Source: Linyphia triangularis
Taxonomy: Eukaryota; Arthropoda; Arachnida; Araneae; Linyphiidae
Direction: 5' to 3'
Length of the DNA stretch: 64,000 bases
Assembly: GCA_963978545.1 (NCBI GenBank)
Contig: OZ021727.1
Location: forward strand, 48,397,385 to 48,461,384
Shown here piece after piece: positions 49,503 through 61,400 of the stretch. The notes beneath the pieces were generated by a model. It ran no database searches, was not told the origin of the DNA, and saw only the letters and a program-made list of their open reading frames with translations. Made by a program: the position numbers and the translations under genes. How positions within the stretch are numbered: the stretch's first letter is position 1; each line of letters begins with the position of its first letter.

Positions 49503-49799
49503 ATGTCTAACATTTTTTACAAATATTGTATCGTGCTAATGTACAAAAGCACAACCATAACAACTCCTGACAAAATTTTCATTTACGTACCACGGAATAA
49601 AAATACTCGAAAAAAGTGGTGCCAAGCGATGAGGAGGGACATTGAAAAGTATATGCCACTGTCGACAAAGATTATACGTTATGTTTGTAAAGATCATTTT
49701 GAAATAAGTTACATTTATGATAATTTTTATATTAGGAAAATTAAAGAATGTTTGCCTTTTAAGTTTAAAACAAGCTATTTGTTAGGAAAGCTATTCTAA
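49503..49799 (+). pseudogene. Degenerate THAP-domain ORF (98 codons)
   Basis: ATG to TAA without introns. The middle reads TTPDKIFIYVPRNKNTRKKW then CQAMRRD and later VCKDHFEI, matching the THAP (C2CH zinc, DNA-binding) core 'tpdk.fi.VPrd...RkkWcqamrRd....s..vCeDHF'. The first Cys pair of the zinc site is damaged (FYKYCIVLMYK has one Cys only), so a normal zinc fold is unlikely. THAP domains occur in P-element-type transposases and in genes derived from them. No transposase body follows. Most likely a transposon relic. Confidence 0.6.
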
Positions 49800-49831
49800 A
49801 TTTTTGCAAACATCAAGTGCAAATAAAAGGG

Positions 49832-49996
49832 GGTTAAAATTGAAAGTTCGGTACTGATTTTGCGCCAAGAATTGTTTACATAAAACATTTCGTAAAAATT
49901 GTGTTCACTTGTCATTAAAAAAATTGCGGGGCAGCCATTTTTTGGCAAAAATTACCTCGGCACAGAATCCGAACCGGACTTGGATGTTGACAACGG
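49832..49996. mobile_element. GGTTAAAATTC MITE, copy 3
   Basis: Shares AAGAATTGTTTACATAAAAC and GGCACAGAATCCG with the other copies. Its right terminus has diverged. Confidence 0.55.
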
Positions 49997-50299
49997 CCTC
50001 CTTTAACGAAAAAATACCGATATTTTCCCACCAAACTTTTTATTCCAAGCACAACCAAACCATTCAAGTTAATTAAAGCAGGGAATCTTGCCTATTGGCT
50101 TTTAAGCCACGGGTTTCCGCTGTTACAAAATCCATATTCTTGCTGAAATAGACATCCATCATTGTCGAGTCAATTTTTGGCAAATTGTCCGATTGGCCTC
50201 TTATAAAACCAGGTTTCATTTTTGCAATTAAATAAAAAACAAATACCTACAAAATAGGCGATCAAAATTATTTGAGAAACGGCAACTACTAAGTAGAAA

Positions 50300-50580
50300 C
50301 CACAGAGTATATAGCTGACACTTTGTGGCAGAAACCTCATTATAACAAACGGAGCGAAGGGATTACGTCACCGAACCTTTCGAGACATTTGACGTCATAC
50401 TCAAAATCGGCCCGTTTTGAGCGGATCGCAATTTGAGGGTTTTTTGCGCATTTTCTTTTCTTAATATTTAAATAACTAATTTTTGTAAAGAACTTTTATT
50501 GAAATATTTAGAATCAGAAAGAAGTTCTTTAAAAATATATAAATCAATTTCATTCGTTTTTAAAAAATGCGGGAATTGTC
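50300..50580. repeat. Interspersed repeat shared with 3.7-4.0 kb
   Basis: Paired copy of the previous repeat, 0.5 kb downstream of the THAP relic. Confidence 0.55.
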
Positions 50581-52586
50581 CAAATCTACAACGCAGCTCC
50601 TCTTTGAATGTGGAGTATCTTTCACGATGGTCACCCTGAATAATTATTACAAAATAAACACCGTAAAAATAAAAGACAATACTCGTGACTGTTCTATAAA
50701 GGATTTCAGTATGAACCAACACATAATACTTTCTGAAAGGTTTGGACTATTTTCCCTAACATCAAAACAGTTGTTAAAAAGAAGCTTTAGCACACTATTA
50801 ATAATAATTACCACTAAAGTTGCATTATGGCGACAGTTTCGGTTTTGTCAAAATTGGAAAAAGAAATAATTTGTATGTACTGGGTATTTTAAATAAATTA
50901 TCTGTACATTTTTTGTGAGTATACAAAAGTATATAAATTTTTAATGAGACCCTGTAACGGCAATGATTTTCTTACTTTCTGAGAGTTGAATTGTTAAGAG
51001 TTTCAACATCATCATTTCTTCGAGCCAATAAATAAGGCAGTCGGTTAAGGGCAGAGTCGATTTCAGGAAATACAATATTTTTTAAATCTACATTCTAGAC
51101 AATATTGCATAAACCAACTTTTTCCACAGAAGGGTTTCTGTAAAACTTTCAACTCTTGTGTGGATTCTGATCCAAAAGTTTATACTATATTCGTACCAAA
51201 TTAGAGCAATCTGAGGCATTGCAACTCCTACAGTTTATTGACAATAAACGTCTAGGCTGAGAATCTTTCCAGAGTTGCTACACCGGTCGCATTTTCTTTT
51301 AGTAAGAGAGTTTCTTTAGTAAAGAGTCGTTCATCAATAGCCCTACAGTGAATGAGGCAACACTTCAGTTATCAGCAAGTTTTTTTTTTTTTTGGTACAG
51401 ATGTAGTATACACGAAGCGTTTTTAAATCGGCTGTATTCCGCCCTTATGAAGATTTTATTTTAAGACGCATTATAGACACATTAAAAGTTTTAATTATGC
51501 ATGATAAATATGTTTGAATTTAAAACGCTAATTTATATGATATATAAATGTATATGCCAAATATATTATATGACTCATCATTGTGATATATTTGGCATTC
51601 GAATTTAGTTTTTTTGAATTCAAAGTCGATTTTTGAATAGTTTCGGCCATTTTTATCCCGAAGACCAGTATATTCATGATATACTAACATTTCTCAACAT
51701 TCGCTAAAAAAATCAGAATGATATTCGATGAGGTATCTAAACTTGCAGTCGACTCTCGGACTAAAACTGATTATCGTGTTAAAAAAAAGAAAGAAAAGTA
51801 ATAGTTGTCTCGAATGTTAATCAGGCTAGACTAAAGAATAATATTTATTTAAATTCAAAAAGTGTCAATTTTATTTTGTTACGAACTTAGTAAATGTGAA
51901 ACATGTCTTTGAAATCGAATCCATCAGACTCTATCAGACAATAACTTCTCAAGCAAAATATTTGAGCTTAAAATAAACTATTTAAAAGAATCGCAATGAC
52001 TATTACTACCATCCTCATTACATTGTATCAGCAATGTAAATAATTTATATTATTGACTAATGTTTTAACAGTAACATTATAAAGCAAACGTATTTCAATG
52101 ATTCTAAATGGTTTGGTGGAATAAATCAATGTTTTGAAGATATCTACCTTAATGAAGCTAAATTAGTTTTTTGCTAAAATTAAAAGCATCACGGCATATA
52201 AAACAAGCTTACATGTATAATAAAAATATATGTACTTGTGCATATTAAATACAGCCGGTCGGCTTTAAATATGTGTTAAATAAAAACATGAATGAAGTTG
52301 AATATTTCTTTTTCAACCTATCCTTAGAATATGAGGCTTATTTGATACCATGACTTAAAACGAGAAATTTTCTCGGTGCCCCATCATATTTTCATAAGTA
52401 ATTATATTTCATTTGTATTTTCATAGGTAATTTTCATATGTATATTTGCAAACTTAAGTGATATTGTAGATGAAATACGAACGAAGTAATATTGAAAATG
52501 AATTACAATTTTCTTAAATACTTTCTTATGAACTGAAAAATAACAAAAGAGACCCTCTTAATAAACACATATCACTGACTAAAACT
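50581..52586. other. Gap between THAP relic and receptor, no gene
   Basis: A chance 100-codon frame (50567-50869) starts in repeat sequence. A small inverted repeat (ATGCCAAATATAT / ATATATTTGGCAT) lies near 51555-51600. Nothing else supported. Confidence 0.45.
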
Positions 52587-52592
52587 TTTATT
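52587..52592 (-). terminator. Polyadenylation signal of the receptor gene
   Basis: AATAAA on the minus strand, about 145 nt downstream of the receptor stop codon. Confidence 0.5.
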
Positions 52593-52735
52593 ATAAATTA
52601 TTACCTCCTTTTCTCATTTACATTTCAATACTAATTTTAAGAATTAAATAAGTAATAACTTGACGGGAAGTAATAAGTTGTTGTTTTTATCAGACAAATA
52701 AATTTACGAAGAATCATAGAATGGCAAATTATATT

Positions 52736-52961
52736 CTAAATCATTCCCTTTTTTTCATAAATGTGATTTACAAACAATTCAACAAAGAAAATCATTATTG
52801 AAATTGCAATTCCAGTGAGGAGTACAACGAAAGTCCCAGCTAAGTCTGACATATTTAGAGGCTTATTTACTTTAGGGCTAATACTGGTGCATATGTCATG
52901 AAAAAGATAGGAATTCGTGAAGAGAAGATGAGCAAGATTGCCCTCAATGAAGCGTCGAACC
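52736..52961 (-). CDS. Receptor exon g: last exon with M4 and stop
   Basis: Acceptor CTTTTTAG. The single base G completes the previous codon (GT+G). Encodes VRRFIEGNL...KPLNMSDLAG then a hydrophobic M4 helix (TFVVLLTGIAISIMIFFVEL) and a short tail EKKGMI before TAG. 'PLsmsdL.gaF..L..G..is...F..E' is the standard M4 block of arthropod IR/iGluR proteins. Confidence 0.88.
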
Positions 52962-55900
52962 CTAAAAAGGAAAAATAAAATCATGCAATAAGAGAGTATC
53001 ATTAAAAAAGATATAATCAAAATAAAGATATAACTACCTATTTTATAGCAGCTACCTTTACTGTTATATTTAATTTGTGAAATGGGCTTACATGGTGTTA
53101 AATGTATGTACATCTGCATCATGTACATTTTTCAAAACAAATAAATCCTTTACAACTAGGGGGCTTTGCCCCCTGCTCTCTAACGCTCGCCAACCCCCAA
53201 ATGCCTCGCTGTGCTCGGATTGAGCGGCTTTGCCGCTCGAATTTGTGGTTAAAACAGCTTGCTGCTCTCGAATAGGTTTTCCAGCCATAAAAAGTTTAAC
53301 CAAATTTTTATAAATTTAATGTAAGACCTAATAGAGAGCACCCAAATTGCAAGTTTCATAATAGAAAGTTAAATATACTATCCGCCAACATTCTGACTTA
53401 AAACTTCATTATCTATGCCCTTACATTGAAGTCCCAATATCTTTTATTTATTCTGATAAGTCGCCCCGTTAGAGAACGGCGTCCAACGCGAAGCATTTTC
53501 TGGATAGAAATACTTCAAAATAATAATTACTCTAATACAAAAATGCTTCAGAAAAACAGAAAAAATCAACTTTGAAACGAAGAGTTTAAAAATAGCTTTA
53601 AAATTAGCAACGTGTTTGTTGTTTACATACGTAAGGATAGCTTTAAAATTAGCAACGGTTGGTTGAATACCCGATCAGCCGGTTTGTTGTTTACATACGT
53701 AAGGATGTTGCCAATCATATATTCAAAATCATTGTGGCTTTGTAGTAGCTTAATGATGAAAAATATTGAAATTTAACTAATTAATAAAGTATTAATAAAT
53801 TATTTTGGCACGTTTTGGGAAATCTACAGCTTATTTCCTTTAAAATGACACCTTGATCATTGAAATTGGTTGAGCAGTTTAGGCGGACGGATTAACCCCA
53901 AAAAACGTATTGCCTATTAAATATATAGACTAGGGGGCTTCGCCCCCTGCTCGCTAACGCTCGCCAACCCCCAAACGCCTCGCTGGGATCGGATTGAGCG
54001 GCTTTGCAGCTCGAATTTGTGGTTAAAACATCTTGCTGCGCTCGAATAGGTTTGATAGCCATAAAAAATTTAACCAAATTTTTATAAATTTAATGTAAGG
54101 CCTAATGGAGAAAACACCCAAATTGCAAGTTTCATAATAGAAAGTTAAATATACTATCCGCCAACATTCTGACTTAAAACTTCATTAGCTATGCCCTTAC
54201 ATTGAAGTCCTAATATTTTTTATGTATTCTGATAAGTCGCCCCGTTAGAGAACGAAGTCCAACGCGAAGCATTTTCTGGATAGAAATACTTCAAAATAAT
54301 AATTACTCTAATACAAAAATGCTTCAGAAAAACAGAAAAAATCAACTTTGAAACAAAGAGTTTAAAAAGAGCTTTAAAATTAGCAACGGGTTTGTTGTTT
54401 ACATACGTAAGGATAGCTTTAAAATTAGCAACGGTTGGTTGGCTGGTTGAACCCCCGAGCAGCCGGTTTGTTGTTTACATACGTAAGGATGTTGCCAATC
54501 ATATATTCAAAATCATTGAGGCTTTGTAGTAGCTTAATGATGAAAAATATTGAAATTTAACTAATTAATAAAGTGTTAATAAATTATTTTCGCACGTTTT
54601 GGCAAATCTACAGCTTATTTCCTTTAAAATGACACCTTGATCATTGAAATTGGTTGAGCAGTTTAGGCGGACGGACTAACCCCAAAAAACGTATTGCCTA
54701 TTAAATATATAGATTTTAATATTTGCTTAAGTTTTATTATTTATTTTAAGAATCACGCTTATCACTGACTGATCGATTCACTCACTCTGTAACGATGCAT
54801 TTTTTCATTTATGTCTGCTCACATTATATGGAAATTATTACATTGTTATTGTTACGAATTATCTTCTTAGAGGAATGTTTCAGTTTCAATTTTTTTTTTT
54901 TTTTTTACAGTTACAATGAAAGTGGCAAGTGTAGAGGATGGTTGGTTGATTGTTTTCAGATTATCTGGCACCGTCAGCAACACGAGGGCTATAATGCGCC
55001 GACACATTCGTCATTTGACAAGCCAACATACATTTACAAACACCCATGCCTTACACGGGACTCGAACCCGCAACCTCGCGGTCTAGAAGCTAGCACGCTA
55101 ACCACTATACCGTTTGGTCGGGGAGTAGAGGATATATGGAATTGACATGAGAGAAAAATGGTATTTTGTAAGATTCTGTGGAATTGGAAATATTTTTTTT
55201 TTTAAATCTTTTTATATATGCATGTCAGAACTAATGTTCATTTACACAATATTTAAAGAAAATTGAATGTTTAATAAATATTTCAGTTATATTAATTGAA
55301 AGTGTTTGTTATATTCCTCATTTTTCAATGCGCGCCATAAGCTCCTTAAAACTTTCTAGCCCACATACCCTAAATATAATATATACCCTAAAACAATAAG
55401 CACACATGGAAAGGCACGTGAAGTAGAAAATGGCCTTATCGCATAGTAGCAAACATTTAAATGTTTGAAAGTTTAATGAGTTTTACCACAATTCATGAGC
55501 TTGACTTTTCAATTAATTAAAAAAAAAAAAACTAAGTTGCTCTGATTGATACTAATAATTTATGAATTTACGGTGACATTTATTTAGGTTGGTAAAATTT
55601 TAAAATATACACATGTATTTTAATTTCCCTGAAAAGAAGATTTTTTCTGATTTTCTTTTTTCAAATGACGTTTCATTTCATCTATTGAAATAAAGTTCTA
55701 AAGCTTCAACCACATACATTGTTACATACATAATTTACAATTTATTACGAATTTGAGTATTTCTAGAAGACCGGGAAAGGAAATACGATTTAGTTTTGGC
55801 GTTTTTATAAAAATACCATCCTGTAAGGTTTTATAAGTTTAACTAGGTATTAAAAGAAATGTTCAGAGGAAGAGATAAACACTTACACTCTGTTAAATTT

Positions 55901-58232
55901 TTTGTAAATAGTGCTTGTGCGGAGTTCCTTCCTAAATGCAATTGCGAAGTTAGTAGATCCCAAATCAATTTCAGTTATCCTAAGACCGCATTTTCCAGTC
56001 TTAAGGAATCTTTGCCCAATGAGATACTTCAAGTAGATCGTTTCTCTAATATATACCATCTTTCCTTCTTCTATTAAGTCCATCCATGCAGGTACAGAAT
56101 CATCAAGAGGAACAGGCTTCAAGTTGTGTTTCATTCTAGACCAGATGGGTTCATACTTGGTTCCATTGAGGTGCTAAAAATTATTAACCATTGAATTATT
56201 TTTAAGAAATATAAACTCTTTTAAAATTTATCAAATTTCTTTTATGAAAGCATAAGAGGTCACAGAGAATAATACCCCAATTAAATGTATTTATTATAAG
56301 TAACCATTGACACAATAAGCTCGTGAAGTTTTCTACATTGCATTATCTATAAACAAGATTGGATTAGATGAATTTGCTAATAAACGTACATTAGAAAGTT
56401 AAGGCAAGATATCTAATAGAATTGAAGTATATTAAACCAAAATACTACCGCTTTATGTAAATTAGTTTGCTCTTTTACATTTCGTATTTTTATCCCGCAG
56501 ACGTTGAAGGCATTTTGTCTAAAAAATAGACCTCCATGTCTTATGTATATCAGCTTTCTATTACAATGCTAATTAAATTTTTTTAAAAGAAAATCTCGAT
56601 GCTGTGGTTCTGTCGTCGTGCTATTCTGTATTCTAGAAATCGTAAGTCTGGAAATACTTAATCGATTTTAAGAAGAAGTGCATACAAATAGGGGTTGATA
56701 GTGCTGAAACAAATACTCATTTATGTACAAGGGTCTGGAAGCTCATAAATAGAGATTTTTGCTGCTATTAATAGAGTATTTCCGTCATTGAAGGTTATTT
56801 TTCTTGCTTTGTTTTGGAACTAATACAACGTTAAACTTGTAAGAAAGCTGTGCTCATTCATTAGTTGTCTACAAGGTCAACACGCTTAACTAAAATTAAT
56901 ATTTGCAAGCTTTGCGAAAGAAACATGATATTCAAAATAATGTCAAAAACGATAAATTGGTGAGATTTGTGTAAGTATTATACTATTAATATATTACTTG
57001 AATGAGAAAGTACCAGACGCTAATATTTTCTTTGTTAAAATCCTTCTACAGTAATTTACAAAATATTTTCAACTTTGATAATTGGCTATTGTCAATTTTC
57101 GACCTTAAACAGATAAGCTCATATTAGCCTATCAGATAAAAAAGTTGCTGATTTTATGAGTACACTTTTGTGTGTTTAATTGTAAGAGAAGGTAATGATT
57201 GAGTAAGAAATTCAAATTGATTGCATAGATAGCATTATTTACTAAAACGAATAAAGGGAAGCATACTTCATCTAATGGAATGTTTTATTCAGAAAGTGGA
57301 GCAAAATAATAATAGTTATACTAAATTAGAAATAACTTGATTTGGGAAATGTTCTGGAAATCAGATAAACAATAACAGATGCTTCCTTCTTGAACTTGTA
57401 AACTACAATAATTTAAAAAACACCCCTAGTTTGAAAGAGATTACAGTGCAACAAGAATACTTTTTTGAAAATCTGTTTGAACTGTACAGAATTGTAAAAC
57501 AATGACTAAAAAAAGAGCACAAAAGTCGGAAATTTCAGATTACTTAAACGCATCACTCAATCATATATTAGTAGATGGTTGTACATAGAAATGTGAATGG
57601 GACATGTTAATAAAATATAACTTACTTTAAAAAATTCTGATGGGTAACCATCTATAAGTGAGCTGATTGCTATAGAAGTCTCTTCCAGTAACTTTTCAAC
57701 AGTATCTATTTTAGGTTTCAATTTATCAGCTGTGAAAGCGGATTTTATAGCTCCTTGGTAGGTGTGTATAAGAATAAAACAGGCAATAAGGAACCAGACG
57801 CTTTGAAGAAATTGAAAACTGGGTGATGACCAAACGTGCCTCATATACCATCTAGTATTCTTTCCGAAGTCTGAAAAATATAAGTTTAACATAAAAACTC
57901 ATTTAAGTTATTCACATTATGTTTAACTATACTGTATGAATTGAGAATTTAATTTACACGTAGAATTAATTAACTACATAACATGTAACACACATTATGT
58001 AGTTAATCATATAGTTCTACGAGCGTCTTTAAAAAATTTCCTTATATGTTTTGATTTGGAGCGATTGATCTAATACGGTATGAAACCATATTAAACATTA
58101 AAAAAAAAAAAAACAGCAAATGTAATTTATAAATGTTGTATTTAGACAGTTCTAGAATTTTGTTCAAAATAATTGAGCATCCTTTGCATTTTCCCGTTAA
58201 ATAGAAAATTTTGGTAATTTTTTTTGTCCGTA

Positions 58233-58272
<40 letters not shown>

Positions 58273-58426
58273 CAAAATACAATGCATTACAATGATCTAG
58301 AAAACTTAATCCAAGAGTATGATTTTCATTAAAAAACACAATTCAAATTCATTCTCACAACATTTTCCTTTTACATACAGAATTAAACTGGTATGAAAAT
58401 TTCATTTCCAAAAAACACATTTAAAC

Positions 58427-58463
<37 letters not shown>

Positions 58464-61400
58464 ATTGACAAGGGAAAAGCAATTTCACAAGAATAGAAAA
58501 TGTAATTCAAGCCTGCTTTGTGAGGTCATTGTGAATTGGGATGCAGTCAAATTAAAATCACAGATAAAAAATCTAAATAGTTTTTCATAAATAATGTAAA
58601 TTTAAGAATGTAAAATTATTTAAAGACTTGTAAATGACACTTTAAGGACTAGCATTTTAATCAATAATAATAAATAGAGTACTTACGTATTATTCCGTCG
58701 ACCGTTGGCAAGATTAAAATTTCGCCAAATAGATTCCTTTAGTCCGTCAAAACTGTCCCCTGCAACTGAGCTACTCCAAAGTAAGCCCTGATGCTGGTTC
58801 GTGGAGGTCAGGCGGTTCAAACTTTTTATTGCCAAAAAATTTCACCAGCGGTCGACGATATAATACGTAAAGACTCCCCAAAAAACTTACTTTGCCCCAA
58901 CATGCTTGCTTGAAACGTCCAAATATATTTTGAAAAGATTTCAAATCTCCCTCTTTTTTCAGAAGATAATGTAGTGAAAATAATGCACGCGGCCCCGGAG
59001 ACGACCAATATTGTTAGAAACAATGTTATCCAAACCTGTAAAAATACTCTTTTGAAATATTTGTTTTAAATTTTTCCTGATCATAAGAGTGATGTATTTA
59101 CTAGAATTATATTCAATTAAAATCTAATAAACACACGCGCGCTTGACTATTAATTTAACGACATTTTCCAATTTGAATAAGATTTCTAAGACCAATGCGT
59201 GAGAGAAACTCAATGTGTTTACTTATATAATTGTTACAACAAGTTTTTAAATCGGTGATATTAACTTCTATTTTGAATGTTAGGGGAGCGTCAAAATCTT
59301 TGAAGAGCTAATTATTCCATTGTCCTTCATCCAATTAAATTAAAACTTGGTAGGTAGACATGGTCGATGACAACGCATGTAATAAAGTTTTAAGGGGGTA
59401 TGGTACCGAAATTTCTTCAAAAATCCCAATTTTTTTTTTCTGATTTTAAAAAATAGTTCATACAGTCTTGAAGAGAATGATGTTTTTATCTTATATCTCC
59501 GGTGATTAGAACGCCACAAAATTACCTGTGATTTAAACATCACTAATGGGCGTAACACCTTGAGGCGTCTGCTTAAAGTGCGTTTTTCGAGCACTAGTGT
59601 TTTTCACACATGTTGCATATTCAAATCGATATATCTCCAGAACCATTAACAATTGGCTTTTCAAATTTTTGGAGAATTTAATTTATATAGTTTTAAATAT
59701 TTTGTCTTCACAGAATTTTATTTTTTTAATTCTGTTTTAAAATATAATTTTTAGAGTAAAAGATAACATAAAAAAAAGCAAAAATTTCAATATTTTAACT
59801 TTGAGAATTTTTTAAATTTTTTTTAGTTCCCCTATCAAAATTCTGTGAAGACAAAATTTTCTTTATATAATTATGTATTACAGAAAGCTTTCACTTTGAA
59901 ATTTTTTATATATTTTCTTGACTTATATCAAAATACGCAAACATCAATTATTATGGATTTTTCTTGGTTTTTAAATTTTTTTTAAATAACAAAACACAAT
60001 ATTTAAAAAAACATTTTCTCAAAGATATATAAATAGTATCTCATACATAAAATAAATTTTTGACGTAAAAATGTACATAAATAAAGTTTTTTTTATTTTC
60101 GGTACCGCACCCCCTTAAGGAAAAGAAAAGTTAGTCACTGGCACTGTTTTCTTAGTATTAGTCAAATACTTCGAAAATTCTGTCTGAGGTAAAAAAAAAT
60201 GCTTAAATAAGTTGCAATTACACATAAAAGTTGTCAATGCATATAAAGTTGTATTTTTTTTTTACTATCATGGTAGGAAAAGAAATGTGTATAATTTTTT
60301 GTGAAACTTCATTTATCAGAGTATGGTAATCATCCATAAAATCGACGTATTTCAGACAAATATCACATGCTGAATCCAAAAATGTAACAATCTCGAAGCT
60401 GAATAGGTGTATGGGATGGGGATCAACAAAAATTTAGATCTGCGCTTGGAAATTAAAATTTTAGCTCATGTATTATGTAAATGCAACAGTAAAAAATTAT
60501 TGCCATGAAAATGATGAGCGAAGAAAAATATACAACAGTAATTATAAATATATAATTTTTTTTTCCAGTATTCAAAAAATATTTTTATTTTCAATGAATT
60601 TGTTTAATTTATTTAAAATATTTTTTCTGAAAACTCAACATTCTTGGCAAACACTTAAAAATTACAACAATTGATGTCACCAATTCGTCCACAAATGTCA
60701 CCAATTTTGAAATTTTTTTTTTTGTAACTTTTTATTTTAAAAATAATTCCGAGACAAAATTGGCGAGTTTTTTTTTTTCTTTTATGATGAAGCTGTTCCC
60801 TCCATAGGTTAACTTATTTTTAAATCTGAAGTGAACTAGTTCATATAGGACTTTATAAATGAAATTTTCTAAATTTAATCTACTTTTTTTATGCTATCAG
60901 ATTATAACTTCTTTAGCTGATAATTTCTTTATATAAATTTTTTTTAATAAACTTATTTACCTTTTACATATAGAAACATTAGCTGTATCCTTTCTTTTTT
61001 AAGAAATTTGCAAGGCTCAATTTATAAATCAGTGCATGTACATTTTAGCAAATACAATAGATTTGTTTATTATGTATTTTGAAAAATGCTTACTATTTTT
61101 CGGCATGCTGGCTGAAAAGGAAATAGAGCATCGAGATATTCCAGATTTATCACGTTTGTCCCTTTTCCTAATCTAAAGGACGATGATTCTAAATCATGAT
61201 AGATTTGTTTTACTATATTCAGGTTAGTGGTCATTTGTACCAACTTTCAGTGTATTTATTTTATGGGAAATTTGTATATTTAATATGTCGAATATTTGAT
61301 ACTGTTTTAGCCTCTGAAAATTAGTTTATCAAGATAAAAAAAAAAAGCTTTTTTTTTAATGCTTTCCTTTGTTGGCATTTGTACCAAATTTGAGTGATGA

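Noticed and set aside
50468..50869. Overlapping frames on both strands (84 and 100 codons).
   Set aside because: They start inside a repeat shared with 3.7-4.0 kb and show no recognisable protein features.
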